From Sphaerolaimus hirsutus (Eukaryota; Nematoda; Chromadorea; Monhysterida; Sphaerolaimidae): a stretch of DNA of 64,000 bases. Under the pieces are notes generated by a model, which saw only the letters and a program-made list of their open reading frames with translations, was not told the DNA's origin and searched no databases. Both the position numbers and the translations under genes were made by a program. Location: contig OZ038459.1 of assembly GCA_964036195.1 (NCBI GenBank), forward strand, positions 5,205,206 through 5,269,205, written 5' to 3'. Of this stretch, positions 33,886 to 47,200 are shown in pieces (position 1 is the stretch's first letter; each line of letters opens with the position of its first letter).

Positions 33886-35186
33886 TTAAGAGCCAGTTTG
33901 TGCACACCAAATTTTGAATAGATTGCGATTGAAAATCATTGTTTTTATTTCACAATACAGTAATTTTGCACATAAATCTTTGTCAAAAAAACAGTATTTA
34001 CCTTTTAAATAACAAATTATCCAATTTTGTTAAAAATATACAAAAAATAAATACAATACCTCTAAATACCTCTGCCAGTTTGTAAATGGGCAAAAGTTGC
34101 CATCGTGACAAAATTTACATCGACAATTTACACTGTGACTAAAAACGCCATGACCAAATGACTGTGACAAGATGAAAATGAGCCAAACTGTAAAAATGAC
34201 GCCATAAGTTATTGAGAGGATACCAGACTCATTCACATTCCGTGTGCAAAACTAATGCAAACAAAGCCATAATATTTATTTGGAATACATTCCTAAAATG
34301 TTATGTTTATTGTGAATCACCAAGTTATCTGCCAACGCTGAGAGATAGCTAAATGTGTGGGATGACCGACTTTGTTTTGAAATTGAGCGATTTTTGATGT
34401 TCATTTTGCTAAATAGGCAATAGTTTTTAAAATTTCAATTTTTATGACCTGTTTTGTGAGGCATGATTTTGTTTTAAAAACTGTTCAGACCAGACAAATA
34501 CTGATGCTCATTCCTAAATGTTCTAAGTATCAAGTAAAGTGACAAGTGATAAGGAGAATCATAAATGGGGAGTCAAGTGTCAAGAAGATAACTTTTCTAG
34601 TATTTAATCTTGTTACTGGAGATAAATGTTAATATTTACTTGCCAGTTTACTTGTCACTTGAATTTCCTTGTCATATGTAGACCTGCAAAATTTATTTTG
34701 TTGGCACGCGTCCAAGTCGAAGCGCCAATTACATCACCTTCTCAAGACTCTCAAAAACAAATGTTGCAACTTTGCTCAAGGTAAAAAAAGAGATTCATAG
34801 TTTCAAATGTCCAGTAGAGTTCTGTGAGAACACTTTTTCTAACTGGTCATGGTCAATTGACACGCTAAGCTTTATGTGATTTGTGAACGCTTTTCCAATG
34901 TTTTTAGATAACTAGATTTGCGCGAAAGAGAATTAAGACGAGCTGCAAAAGAAAGAAGCTGCGTAGAATAACCCACTATTTTGTAAAAAAATGTGGACTT
35001 TCACAATTTGAATTTATAAATACAAATTTGTTTTCCTTGAGAAAGTTATCATGCAACTTACTCAGTAACTGTAATTGTAACTGGTCAAAGTTTATAAATT
35101 AGTATTTATAATTGGTTTATTATCGCATTGTTCAATGTTTTAATATCATCTTTATGCGACAAATGTGTCATACAGATTCGAGCATT

Positions 35187-35250
35187 ATGAAACCTTTGAT
35201 CGCCATCAGTTCTACTCTATTTTTACTCAACTACGTAATTCTTTCTAAAG
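35187..35250 (+). CDS. Signal-peptide exon, assigned to the cysteine-module gene
   Basis: ATG then Lys-Pro and a hydrophobic run ('LIAISSTLFLLNYVILS'), ending at an AAAG|GTGAGT donor. It leaves phase 1, which matches the exon at 43822. Upstream in-frame ATG codons exist (35154), so the start is a choice based on signal-peptide shape. The 8.6-kb gap to the next exon makes the link an inference. Confidence 0.5.
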
Positions 35251-38200
35251 GTGAGTTTTTTGAACAAATATTTTTTTGCATTATGGTTAAAGAATTTTTG
35301 AATACCTAGTCATTTGAGAATTTCTTTTGTGTGCGAAAAATAGACTTTTAAATGCACACACAAACAAAAAACCGCAATATAGTTGAAAAAATGTGTTTTC
35401 GGTGCAAACTGGTACTTTTCTATACTTTTTGACACTTATCGTAAATATTAGCAGCAAGCCAAACAGTTTTTCTCTCCTAAAAACGGATAATATTCATCAA
35501 AAATTGTAGAACAAATTGTTTTATACACAAGTTCCATCCAGCCGTCACAAAAAATGTAGGTATAGTCGGCGGACATTTCACCCTACAAAATCGGATAGTT
35601 ATGTACGTATATTTTATTTCCCCCGGTTTTTACGCGCAACAGCACAACACTAGTTGTATGCCCATGCAATCGGCGCCAGTAATGTACCCACATCATTGCT
35701 TTGAATCGAACTGGAGTAAAATCACAACGCCACGCGTGAAATATATGTGATACATTAATTGCGTGCACGGAGAAAATGAGAAAGTTATAATCGTTACGGC
35801 GACGAGTGCGCTCAAAAATATTAAAAAGAAAATAAAAATAGAAAAAGTTTGCTCCAAGCTCCAACCCAATTTTGGCTTATTCCGACGCTGCAAGTTTCAA
35901 CCAAATCTGTCTAATCTAACTTATGTTTGAAACTATTATTGGTTCAACTTGAAGAGTAATTCTTCCGGTTCAAATCTACCTAAGTGCATGTCCTCTAAAC
36001 GCGTTGAATGAAGCAGTGTATTTTTCCTGTTTCATTTTCGCTTTTTAAGGACTCATAGAACCCATTAATGTAGAAACATCTATTCCATCTTAACAAAAGA
36101 AGAACAGAGTACAAGGTGAGTCGAGGATTCCCGCTTCTTTTCATTATTTTGCAATTGCTGTTCACAGGATTTTGCTTTGGCATCATGCCAAAGAACTCAA
36201 TTTGAACTTCGATTCGTTGGGTGAGATGTTCTGTCGCGATTGCAGAGGGGCAAACCTGTAAAAATCGGGTCAAGTGTGGAGTCAACAACCACGTCAATAT
36301 GAAGGGTGTGCTTCTAAAAGTACCGATCTACAAATTTGTCAATTTTGAGTTAAGACCATTTTCGGGGTCCCCATAGGAAAGTCCTTCAAAAAAAATTTAA
36401 AAAAGTGGGGGGTGTGAAAATGCATTTTGAGATACGGGGGGTCGAAAAATGCCAAAAAACAGCAAAAAACAGTTTCTGAAATTTTAAAAGTACCGATCTA
36501 CAAGCTTTTTCAGGTTTTGTATCTTACAAAGTACCGATCTACAGACTTTTTCCAAAATTGTTCTTTTAAAAGTACCGATTTGCACATTATTTTTTGTGCT
36601 TCTGAATGTACCGATGTCAGATCGGTACTTTTAAGAGCACAAACTCGTTTTGTGCTTTTTTTGTATGGGTAAAAGTACCGATCTACATAGAAATAATTTG
36701 TGCTTCTGAAAGTACCGCTGTTAGATCGGTACATTCAAATGCACAATTTTTTTTGGTAATTCTTAAAGTACCGATCTGCATGTAGATCGGTACTTTTATT
36801 TGCACAAATTTCGGAATTTTAGTCTTTTGTGTTGTAGATCGGTACTTCTTGAAGCACAATCTTGAATAGTGAATTTAGATGGCAGATGGGTACTTCTTGA
36901 AGCACATTCTTGAATAGTGAATTTAGATGGCAGATGGGTACTTCTTGAAGCACAATTTTGAATAGTGACTTTCGATTGCAGATTGGTACTTCTGGAAGCA
37001 CAATCTTGAATAGTGACTTTCGATTGCAGATCGGTACTTCTTGAAGCACAATCTTGAAAAAAGAATTTAGATTGCAGATCAGTACTTCTTGATGCACAAT
37101 CTTGAATAGTGACTTTCAAGTGCAGATCAGTACTTCTTGAAGCACAATCTTGAATAGTGAATTTAGATGGCAGATGGGTACTTCTTGAAGCACAATCTTG
37201 AAAAGTGAATTTAGATTACAGATCAGTACTTCTTGAAGCACAATCTTGAATAGTGACTTTAGATTGCAGATCAGTACTTCTTGATGCACAATCTTGAATA
37301 GTGACTTTTGAGTGCAGATCAGTACTTCTTGAAGCACAATCTTGAATAGTGACTTTCGAGTGCAGATCAGTACTTCTGGAAGCACAATCTTGAATGGTGA
37401 CTTGAGATTGCAGATGGGTACTTCTTGAAGCACAATCTTGAATAGTGAATTTAGATGGCAGATGGGTACTTCTTGAAGCACAATCTTGAATAGTGAATTT
37501 AGATTGCAGATCGGTACTTCTTGAAGCACAATCTTGAATAGTGAATTTAGATGGCAGATGGGTACTTCTTGATGCACAATCTTGAATAGTGACTTTCGAG
37601 TGCAGATCAGTACTTCTGGAAGCACAATCTTGAATAGTGAATTTAGATTGCAGATCAGTACTTCTTGATGCACAATCTTGAATAGTGACTTTTGAGTGCA
37701 GATCAGTACTTCTTGAAGCACAATCTTGAATAGTGACTTTCGAGTGCAGATCAGTACTTCTGGAAGCACAATCTTGAATGGTGACTTGAGATTGCAGATG
37801 GGTACTTCTTGAAGCACAATCTTGAATAGTGAATTTAGATGGCAGATGGGTACTTCTTGAAGCACAATCTTGAATAGTGAATTTAGATTGCAGATCGGTA
37901 CTTCTTGAAGCACAATCTTGAATAGTGAATTTAGATTGCAGATTGGTACTTCTTGAAGCACAATCTTGAATAGTGAATTTAGATTGCAGATCAGTACTTC
38001 TTGAAGCACAATCTTGAATAGTGACTTTCGAGTGCAGATCAGTACTTCTGGAAGCACAATCTTGAAGAGTGAATTTAGATGGCAGATGGGTACTTCTTGA
38101 AGCACAATCTTGAATAGTGAATTTAGATTGCAGATCGGTACTTCTTGAAGCACAATCTTGAATAGTGAATTTAGATTGCAGATCAGTACTTCTTGAAGCA

Positions 38201-41200
38201 CAATCTTGAATAGTGACTTTCGAGTGCAGATCAGTACTTCTGGAAGCACAATCTTGAAGAGTGAATTTAGATGGCAGATGGGTACTTCTTGAAGCACAAT
38301 CTTGAATAGTGAATTTAGATTGCAGATCGGTACTTCTTGAAGCACAATCTTGAATAGTGACTTTCGAGTGCAGATCAGTACTTCTGGAAGCACAATCTTG
38401 AATAGTGACTTTAGATTGCAGATCAGTACTTCTTGATGCACAATCTTGAATAGTGACTTTTGAGTGCAGATCAGTACTTCTTGAAGCACAATCTTGAATA
38501 GTGACTTTCGAGTGCAGATCAGTACTTCTTGAAGCACAATCTTGAATAGTGACTTTCGAGTGCAGATCAGTACTTCTGGAAGCACAATCTTGAATAGTGA
38601 ATTTAGATTGCCGATCGGTACTTCTTGAAGCACAATCTTGAATAGTGACTTTAGATTGCAGATCAGTACTTCTTGAAGCACAATCTTGAATAGTGACTTT
38701 TGATTGCAGATCGGTACTTCTTGAAGCACAATCTTGAAAAAAGAATTTAGATTGCAGATCAGTACTTCTTGATGCACAATCTTGAATAGTGACTTTCAAG
38801 TGCAGATCAGTACTTCTTGAAGCACAATCTTGAATAGTGAATTTAGATGGCAGATGGGTACTTCTTGAAGCACAATCTTGAAAAGTGAATTTAGATTGCA
38901 GATCAGTACTTCTTGAAGCACAATCTTGAATAGTGACTTTAGATTGCAGATCAGTACTTCTTGATGCACAATCTTGAATAGTGACTTTTGAGTGCAGATC
39001 AGTACTTCTTGAAGCACAATCTTGAATAGTGACTTTCAAGTGCAGATCAGTACTTCTGGAAGCACAATCTTGAATGGTGACTTGAGATTGCAGATGGGTA
39101 CTTCTTGAAGCACAATCTTGAATAGTGAATTTAGATGGCAGATGGGTACTTCTTGAAGCACAATCTTGAATAGTGAATTTAGATTGCAGATCGGTACTTC
39201 TTGAAGCACAATCTTGAATAGTGAATTTAGATGGCAGATGGGTACTTCTTGATGCACAATCTTGAATAGTGACTTTCGAGTGCAGATCAGTACTTCTGGA
39301 AGCACAATCTTGAATAGTGAATTTAGATTGCAGATCAGTACTTCTCGAAGCACAATCTTGAATAGTGAATTTAGATTGCAGATTGGTACTTCTTGAAGCA
39401 CAATCTTGAATAGTGAATTTAGATTGCAGATCAGTACTTCTTGAAGCACAATCTTGAATAGTGACTTTCGAGTGCAGATCAGTACTTCTGGAAGCACAAT
39501 CTTGAAGAGTGAATTTAGATTCAAGAAGTACCCATTCTTGTGCTTCAAGAAGTACCCATCTGCAATCTAAAGTCACCATTCAAAATTGTGCTTCAAGAAG
39601 TACTGATCTGCAATCTAAAGTTACCATTCAAGATTGTGCTTCCAGAAGTACCCATCTGCAATCTAAAGTCACTTTTCAAAATTGTGCTTCAAGAAGTACC
39701 CATCTGCAATCTAAAGTCACCATTCAAGATTGTGCTTCAAGAAGTACTGATCTGCAATCTGAAGTCACTATTCAAGATTGTGCTTCCAGAAGTACTGATC
39801 TGCAATCGAAAGTCACTATTCAAGATTGTGCTTCAAGAAGTACCCATCTGCAATCTAAAGTCACTTTTCAAAATTGTGCTTCAAGAAGTACCCATCTGCA
39901 ATCTAAAGTCACCATTCAAGATTGTGCTTCAAGAAGTACTGATCTGCAATCTGAAGTCACTATTCAAGATTGTGCTTCAAGAAGTACCCATCTGCAATCT
40001 CAAGTCACTATTCAAGATTGTGCTTCAAGAAGTACCGATCTGTAATCTAAACTCACTATTCAAGATTGTGCTTCCAGAAGTACTGATCTGCAATCAAAAT
40101 TCACTATTCAAGATTGTGCTTCCAGAAGTACCGATCTACTTCTTGTACTTCAAAAAGTACCGATCTGACTTAAAAATGTGTTTTTAAAAAATGTGCTTTT
40201 AAAAGTACCGATGTACATGAAACGCAACAATTTGTGCTTTGATAAAGTACCGATGTACAATTTGTGCTTTTAAAAGTACTGATCTGCATGAAAGTTTCCC
40301 AATTGTGCCTCCAAAAGTACCGATCTACAGTAAATTAAGGGTATCACTATCACAAAATTTTATATAGCTAGTGTTATGTGTATAATCAACAATTATACCC
40401 ATGCATGTGGATACCCAACAATATACCCTAAATACCCATACCCAAAATACCCATACCTGATACTCATGTATGGGTATTGCATACTCCAAACATTCAATTG
40501 CGATTATCTCAAAATCGATTTTTCGTAGATCGGTACTTTTAGAAGCACACCCTTCATATGTGTTAAAAGTTTAGGGGAAGATAAGCGATATAAACCCCGG
40601 TCAAAAGTTCGTGCGCGACGATTTTTGTCCGTTTTTTATTCGCGATTCATGATGATGACAAGCTAGGGGGCTAACATCGGTATCAAAATTTGGCCCATAC
40701 ATTTCTCTACCAACGTGAAATTTCAGCCCCCTAGCTCTTTTATATCCTGTTGAGAGCTCCCGAGAACAAAAACACGATAAAGAGTTCATGCGCCAGGAAC
40801 AAAAATCCTTTACTAGGAACTTCCTGGGAGTTTTTGTTGATGATTCAAGAGGTTCTTCTAGATTTCGACCCTCCGGGGGGTTGGATAGATAGCAAAGTCA
40901 ATCCCAATCCCGAAAAAATGCCAAACCCGGCCCGATCCTGAAAAGTCAGTCCCATTTGAACCCTAGTCCCAAGCCCTGTAAAGTGTAAAGTAAAGAGTCA
41001 AATGTAAAGTCAAATTTTAAATCAAATGTCAATTGTCATGCAGAGTGTCAAATGTAAAGTAAAGTGTCAAATGTAAATGGTTTCGTAATTGTAAATGTAA
41101 ACCACTGTAAATGATATTGCATTTGACACCGCCCCCAGGAGGCACTTTTTGTTCCCGTCGCATGAAATTTTTATCGCGGTTTTTTATTTCAGGAGCTCTC

Positions 41201-44200
41201 AACGGGGATATAAAAGAGCTAGTGGGCTGAACTTTCACACGTTGGTAGAGAAATGTATGGGCTATTTTTTGAAAACGATGTCAGCTAGTCATCATCATGA
41301 ATCGCGATTGAAACAGAACCCGACTAAAATCGTCGCGCACGAACTACCCCAAAAATCATAAAATTTTACTTTATTTCGCTTATTTTCACCTTTAAAATCG
41401 CTATTTTTGTCTATATACATGGTTATCTACATATTTTTAGCCATTTTTTATTTATAGCGATATAGAAATTTTGGTCGGCCGCCAAGTTTAAATATGGGTA
41501 TCCCCGCTGGCACTGAGCCAAAAATAACATAAATATCCTGTTTTTAAACATAAAAATCCAGACTGAATAAACACGGAGATACCTTGTATGGCAATTTGGC
41601 AGCTGGCCAAAAATTTCGAAATCGCTAAAAATATAGATAAAATACGCTCGATATAGGATATATAGACAAAAATAGCGATTATGATGGTGAAAATTGGCAA
41701 AATGAAGGAAAGTTTTAGTGATTCTGAGCGAAAACTTGGGGAAAATCTCTCAAGGTACATGCGCAACCGGTAACTTGGACGTGGGCCAACTTTTCATACG
41801 TGACCAGATCCAATAAGTGATGAATGATGACAAAATATTGAATGATCGAATATGGGAAGTCTAAGACGAATTACGTTTTCAGACGTGCAAGTACGCTTTT
41901 TCCTTGTCATTCTTACTGTTCAACGATTTCTCCGTTTTTATCGTTCACCTTTATTTTTATTTTCTGCTCTCAAAATTCCAGTGGGTCAGATACGGTAGTT
42001 ATGTACGTCATGACACTCTGGTGGAGTGGTTCATACAAATGTTTGTAGGGCGATACGTCCGCCGACTTTATTTAGAATCAAAAACGTAGGTGTTTTACCG
42101 TAATCAATACAAAATTTCTGAAGAAAAGCAAGCATTCAAAAAGACCTCTTGAAGTTTATTTCATCAGATATCGGACACCATTTAATTCCGAATATCGACT
42201 ACCTTTATAGACAACGGTAATTTCCGAAAATATCGAATATCGACAAGGGAATGCCGCTGCACACAGTACACCAGCTTACCAATCAACTCACAAATCAGCC
42301 TTGGTGGCATTCGAGTTTGCTGGAATGAGTTATTTTTACTCTCCGTCAACTGCAGTTGACAAACACCTAATTCGAGTAAACTCAAATGCCATACAAATTT
42401 GAATTTTGAGTTTGCCAAATTTTTAATTTACCAAACTGTGCTAGTAAACTACTGCGTGCAGCGCCAATATAGTCCCAAACCCAAAATCAACACTACCTCA
42501 AATAACCCCCCCCCCCCCCCCACCCAGCTCAATCGCAGTCAATTTTCGCGCACCGAAAGCCCCCCTCAGTCTATTATGTAGTGTCAGAGGCGAGAGAAAA
42601 TGCGCCCTGCGACATAGTCAAGGATGCACTTTTGATGCCAGCAGACCAAAATGCTGGCCCAGCTGGCTATTTGAGATGTCAGCCGACTGGTGATGGGTTG
42701 GTGGTGGGAATGAGTTGACATTTTGAGTTGACATGAATGTTGGTGGGATTGCCGAGGCACCGACGAGCGATCGTTTGAAGCTCACGCGTGGTGTCGAGAT
42801 CTTTTTTTGGGATTGGTCCTCTCTTACATTTACACACCTCTCAATTCAATCTACCATATTCCATCTGAATAAAAAACTCCAAAACGAAGTTTCACCTCGT
42901 ATAGCATCGCTCTCGTTATGTGTGAATTTGATGAACAATTATTCACATGAATTCATCAGAATACGGTAACCTTTTTGCATAGCGCTCAGCTGCCACTCTC
43001 AGATCCTGTAAAATGTAGTGTCATGATAAGCTCAAGTAAAATGACTTTTCCCCGCAAAATGTCCCTGTAAAATGACTTTTGACACTTTGCTTGACATTTT
43101 ACATTATTTACGAGATTTTGGGGCAGTCCCAAGCCCTGTAAAGTGTCAGATGTAACGTCAAATGCAAAGTCAAATGTAAAGTAAAGTGTCAAATGTAAAG
43201 TCAAATGCAAAGTCAAATGTCAAACGTAAAGTAAAGTGTCAAATGTAAAGTGAAGAGTCAATTGTGTATCGAAATCTTTATTTTCGATCCAAATCTTATG
43301 TTTTTGTATCCAAATATTATCTTATGTCGAAAAATAAGATCTGGATACAAAAACATAATATTTGGATATGAAAAAATAAGATTTGCATACACAATTGACA
43401 CTTTACTTTACATTTCACTTTGCATTTGACTTTGCATTTGAGTTTACATTTGTGTTTACATTTGACACTTTACTTTAGATTTGACATTTGACTTTGCATT
43501 TGACTTTACATTTGGCACTTTACTTTACACTTTACAGGGCTTGGAATTGCCACCTGGGGGCAGTCCCAAGCCCTGTAAAGTGTAAAGTAAAGTGTCAAAT
43601 GTAAAGTCAAATGCAAAGTAAAGTGTCAATCAAAACAAAAAAGAAAAGATTTCATTACTGAACTTTGCATGACAATTGACACTTTACTTTGCATTTGACT
43701 TTACATTTGACACTTTACTTTACACTTTACAGGGCTTGGGATTGGCACCTGGGGTAGGGGGTGCCCAAAATCAAGTAAAATACCTTAACAACAAACCCCC
43801 AACACTGTCGCAGTTCGCAAGGCCACTGGCAGTTGTCGCAGTGCGGCAGCGGCACCCAGTTCGATTTCATCGCGCAGCGCTGCGTGCCGCCGGGAAACAG
43901 CCAGGCCCTGCCCCCCGATGTGGCCGATTATAAATTGGGTCGGTTTTGTTGTTGTTTTTTTATTTTTTGTTTTAGTGATGGAAATGAAAATGACACTTTT
44001 TCTGTGTGGGTTAATATTTTTCTAGTTTAAATTTTTTAAGATTAGACATTGATGCAGAGGCATGTTTAATTTAAGTAATTTTCGACTCAATTTCTTGTAA
44101 ATTGTGCACACTACTAATAAAAATATTCTAAACTGAAGGAATATTACACAATATTTTTCAAATCACCCTCCCCTTGCAGCACTAATAGGTCACGGGTGCG

Positions 44201-47200
44201 CCACAGGGGAAACCTGTCTCGGAGGCTCAATTTGTCATTTAGAAGCATTCAGATGCATTTGCCCAGATGGCACAGTGCCAAATATGAACACATTCACTTG
44301 TGAACCTGTAAATGGTGTTGTTCAAATGTTTGGCAAAAAGACTAATGTGATTTATGTGGACGGTGATCAAGATGCGGCTGGAAATTCATTTCACATCACC
44401 AGTGGTCAGCAGAGGGTCACAGCTACTTTTCCCAGGATTAGTTCCGAAATTACTGAGCCGCCCAGAGTTACTGTCACTGTACCCAGGCCTAGAAGTGGTT
44501 TGTTTGTGGCTTTTTTCCTTGGATTTTTTCCAATTTTTACAAAAATTATTGGAAAAAATTTATTTTTAATATTCCAGTCAAACTCGGTGCCAGCTGTAGG
44601 CCAATTGATCACTGTCAGAGTGGTGGAATTTGCTCAAATGGAAAGTGTATCTGTCATGATGGATTTGGACAGAGGGGAGATACTTGCATAGAATTTGGCT
44701 CAATTCAAGGTTTGTCATATTAACTTAGACATTAAAATTCAATTTTTTAAATAAATATTTTAACAAAAATTTCAGTTGACGTCGGCCTGACATGTGACAT
44801 TTTCACAAAATGTCTTGGAGGGTCACGCTGCACACAGGGCAGGTGTACTTGTCCACCACCTTTGGAACAGGTGTGTTTTTGTTATAACATTTTCCAAATG
44901 AACTGCATAAGAAATCAGATGATTTTATGATATGGTAACATTCACGTATGGTAACATTCATGCTGGTTTATCCACACAAGCTAGTTTTCATAGTTCCAAT
45001 TTGAAAACTCAACTGAAATCTTGTCGATCTCCTTACACATGGTAGTTCATGAACTGATAATTTCAGTGAACTAATAATTGCATCCTAATTCTAGTGTGCT
45101 AATTCTAAGTGGTCAGTTATGGGATGGTGGAAGGTTCAATCAGCATTCACATTGCCATTCAGTTTTTGAACAGGTTTTCAAATTGGAACCATGAAAACTA
45201 GTTTGTGTGGCCACACCCACATTGGTTGAAAAAATCTTTGCAAAAATTTAAAATGCAACAAAAACTTCTCTCCGCCAGGCAATTTTTAAAACAAAGCCAA
45301 ATAAAAACCTGAACACCCCCCATGAAGATTGGTTCCCGTTGTGTGGCGATGCGATTGACATCTAGCCCAAGCCCGCCCACAGTTGGTGCTGGACACAGCT
45401 GTGCAAAAGGTAAGGGGATTATTTGAATGTAATTGAAGGTCTCTTCTGAAAGTTGTGGGACAACAAATTTATTACCGTATTACCTCTAATATAAGGTATA
45501 CATTATATTGTTTTCGTCAGATTTTTAGAGCCAAAAGTTATACCTTATATTAGAGGGTACCTTCAATTTTTTGGCCAGATTTTGCATAAATTTAACATGC
45601 ATAAATTCAATACAAAACGACCTGATCGGTATTGAGTTATCGCCGAAGAAGTCGACGAAGAGTGATCGCAGTGCCTTTCGGCACCATTATCATCATTTTC
45701 CGCCATGTTTAGCAACCGTTTTTAAGATTTTGTGCGGTTTGGCACGCAGCCAGCTGTATTAAATTAGAGGTGTGCCTTATATTAGAGGGTACCTTATATT
45801 TATTTCGTCACGTTCAATATAGCCAAAAGTTATACCTTATATTAGAGGGTACCTTATATAAGAGGGATGCCTTATACTGGAGGTAATACGGTATGTGTGT
45901 GTGTGGATGTACATGGGTGCGGTTATATACTTTTACAGAACCATTTTAAATACAGTCAGATTTAATTGCTGCAACCGAGTATCCCATGAATTGTGGAACG
46001 GACTAGTAAATATATCTTACAGATGCACAGATAAACAAACCATTTTAGTGGAACATATGTAGACAGAAATGTGTCGATAAAATTAAAGATAGAAAAAACT
46101 CACACACTTCATCAATTCACACATTACACATCAGTAATTTTTCCATGTTTTTTAATGACGTGTCTATACACGGACAATTTTAAGCATTATTTCCTCAACT
46201 TTAACGTCAAAAAATTCTCCTACACTGACTTTTTCCAAGGTGAAATTTGCGGCCACGGTTCAGTATGCAACGCGTTTGCCAAAAGATGCATGTGTCCAAT
46301 TGGCACAGTGCTGAAAGTGGACAGATGCGTGGATAGAAGCGACGTGCGGGGACAAAGTTGGTTGGGGCGAAATGTTGTTGTTGCCGTGTTGGGTGGGCAC
46401 AAAAAGTGAAACGTTGAAATTCTAAATTAGAAAACGTAAATACCGTATTTCCTCGAAATACCCCCCGGGGGTGATTGCTTCAGAGTGGGAATTTTGACGA
46501 AGGGTTAAACGAGGGGGGATTTCGAGGAAATACGGTAGATAGATGTGCGATGAATAGTCTTCCATCATTTGAAATCAGTATAATAAGGGGTTTACGCTTG
46601 AACGCTTCCCTTTGCTCGTGCTTTATACTAGTGAAACGAAATTTCATACAGAGTTTTTTATATTCTAACGAAACAAATATCTGAAACAGTAGCGAATTAC
46701 AGCGCACAGCATATAATAATACACGTTTGGAACACACAAATCTCCAATCCGATTCTAACCTTTGCGAAACAAAAACACAATCCTCAAAACAAACACAGAA
46801 AAAACACAGAAAAACACATTTAACACAGAAAAACACGTGGGCGACGCGTGCATCGGGGACGAGTGCGCCAGCGGTGCCTACTGCGACCGGAGCGTGTCCA
46901 ACGCCCGTTGCAGATGTCTAGCGACCCATGTCAGGGTGGACAGGCAGTGCTTGAAGGGTTAGTGATGGAAAGTGGCGCTTTTGTGTTTGTGATGCGAGCT
47001 GGCATGGAGCCAGGGAAATGATCATATTCGATTTTTCATAACTCTACTGAGCGGGAAGGTTTTACGCCGGGTGTTTAAGATCAAAGTTCGCGTCGTGGCC
47101 AGTGACATGCGCTTAGTGATGGAAAAAGCGCCAGGACTTTGGCGCCAAGCGCCAAAAGCGCCATGGCGCTTTTCCGAACCCCAGCGCCAAGCGCCAATGG

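Noticed and set aside
37216-39579. 787- and 553-codon minus-strand frames of perfect 16-residue repeats
   Set aside because: They follow from a 48-bp repeat that lacks stops; two frames are open at once, variation between units is not codon-structured, and the array is part of a foldback element.
36835-40140. CRISPR-like array of regular repeats
   Set aside because: Units are contiguous with no unique spacers, orientation flips at 39525, and the host genome is eukaryotic.
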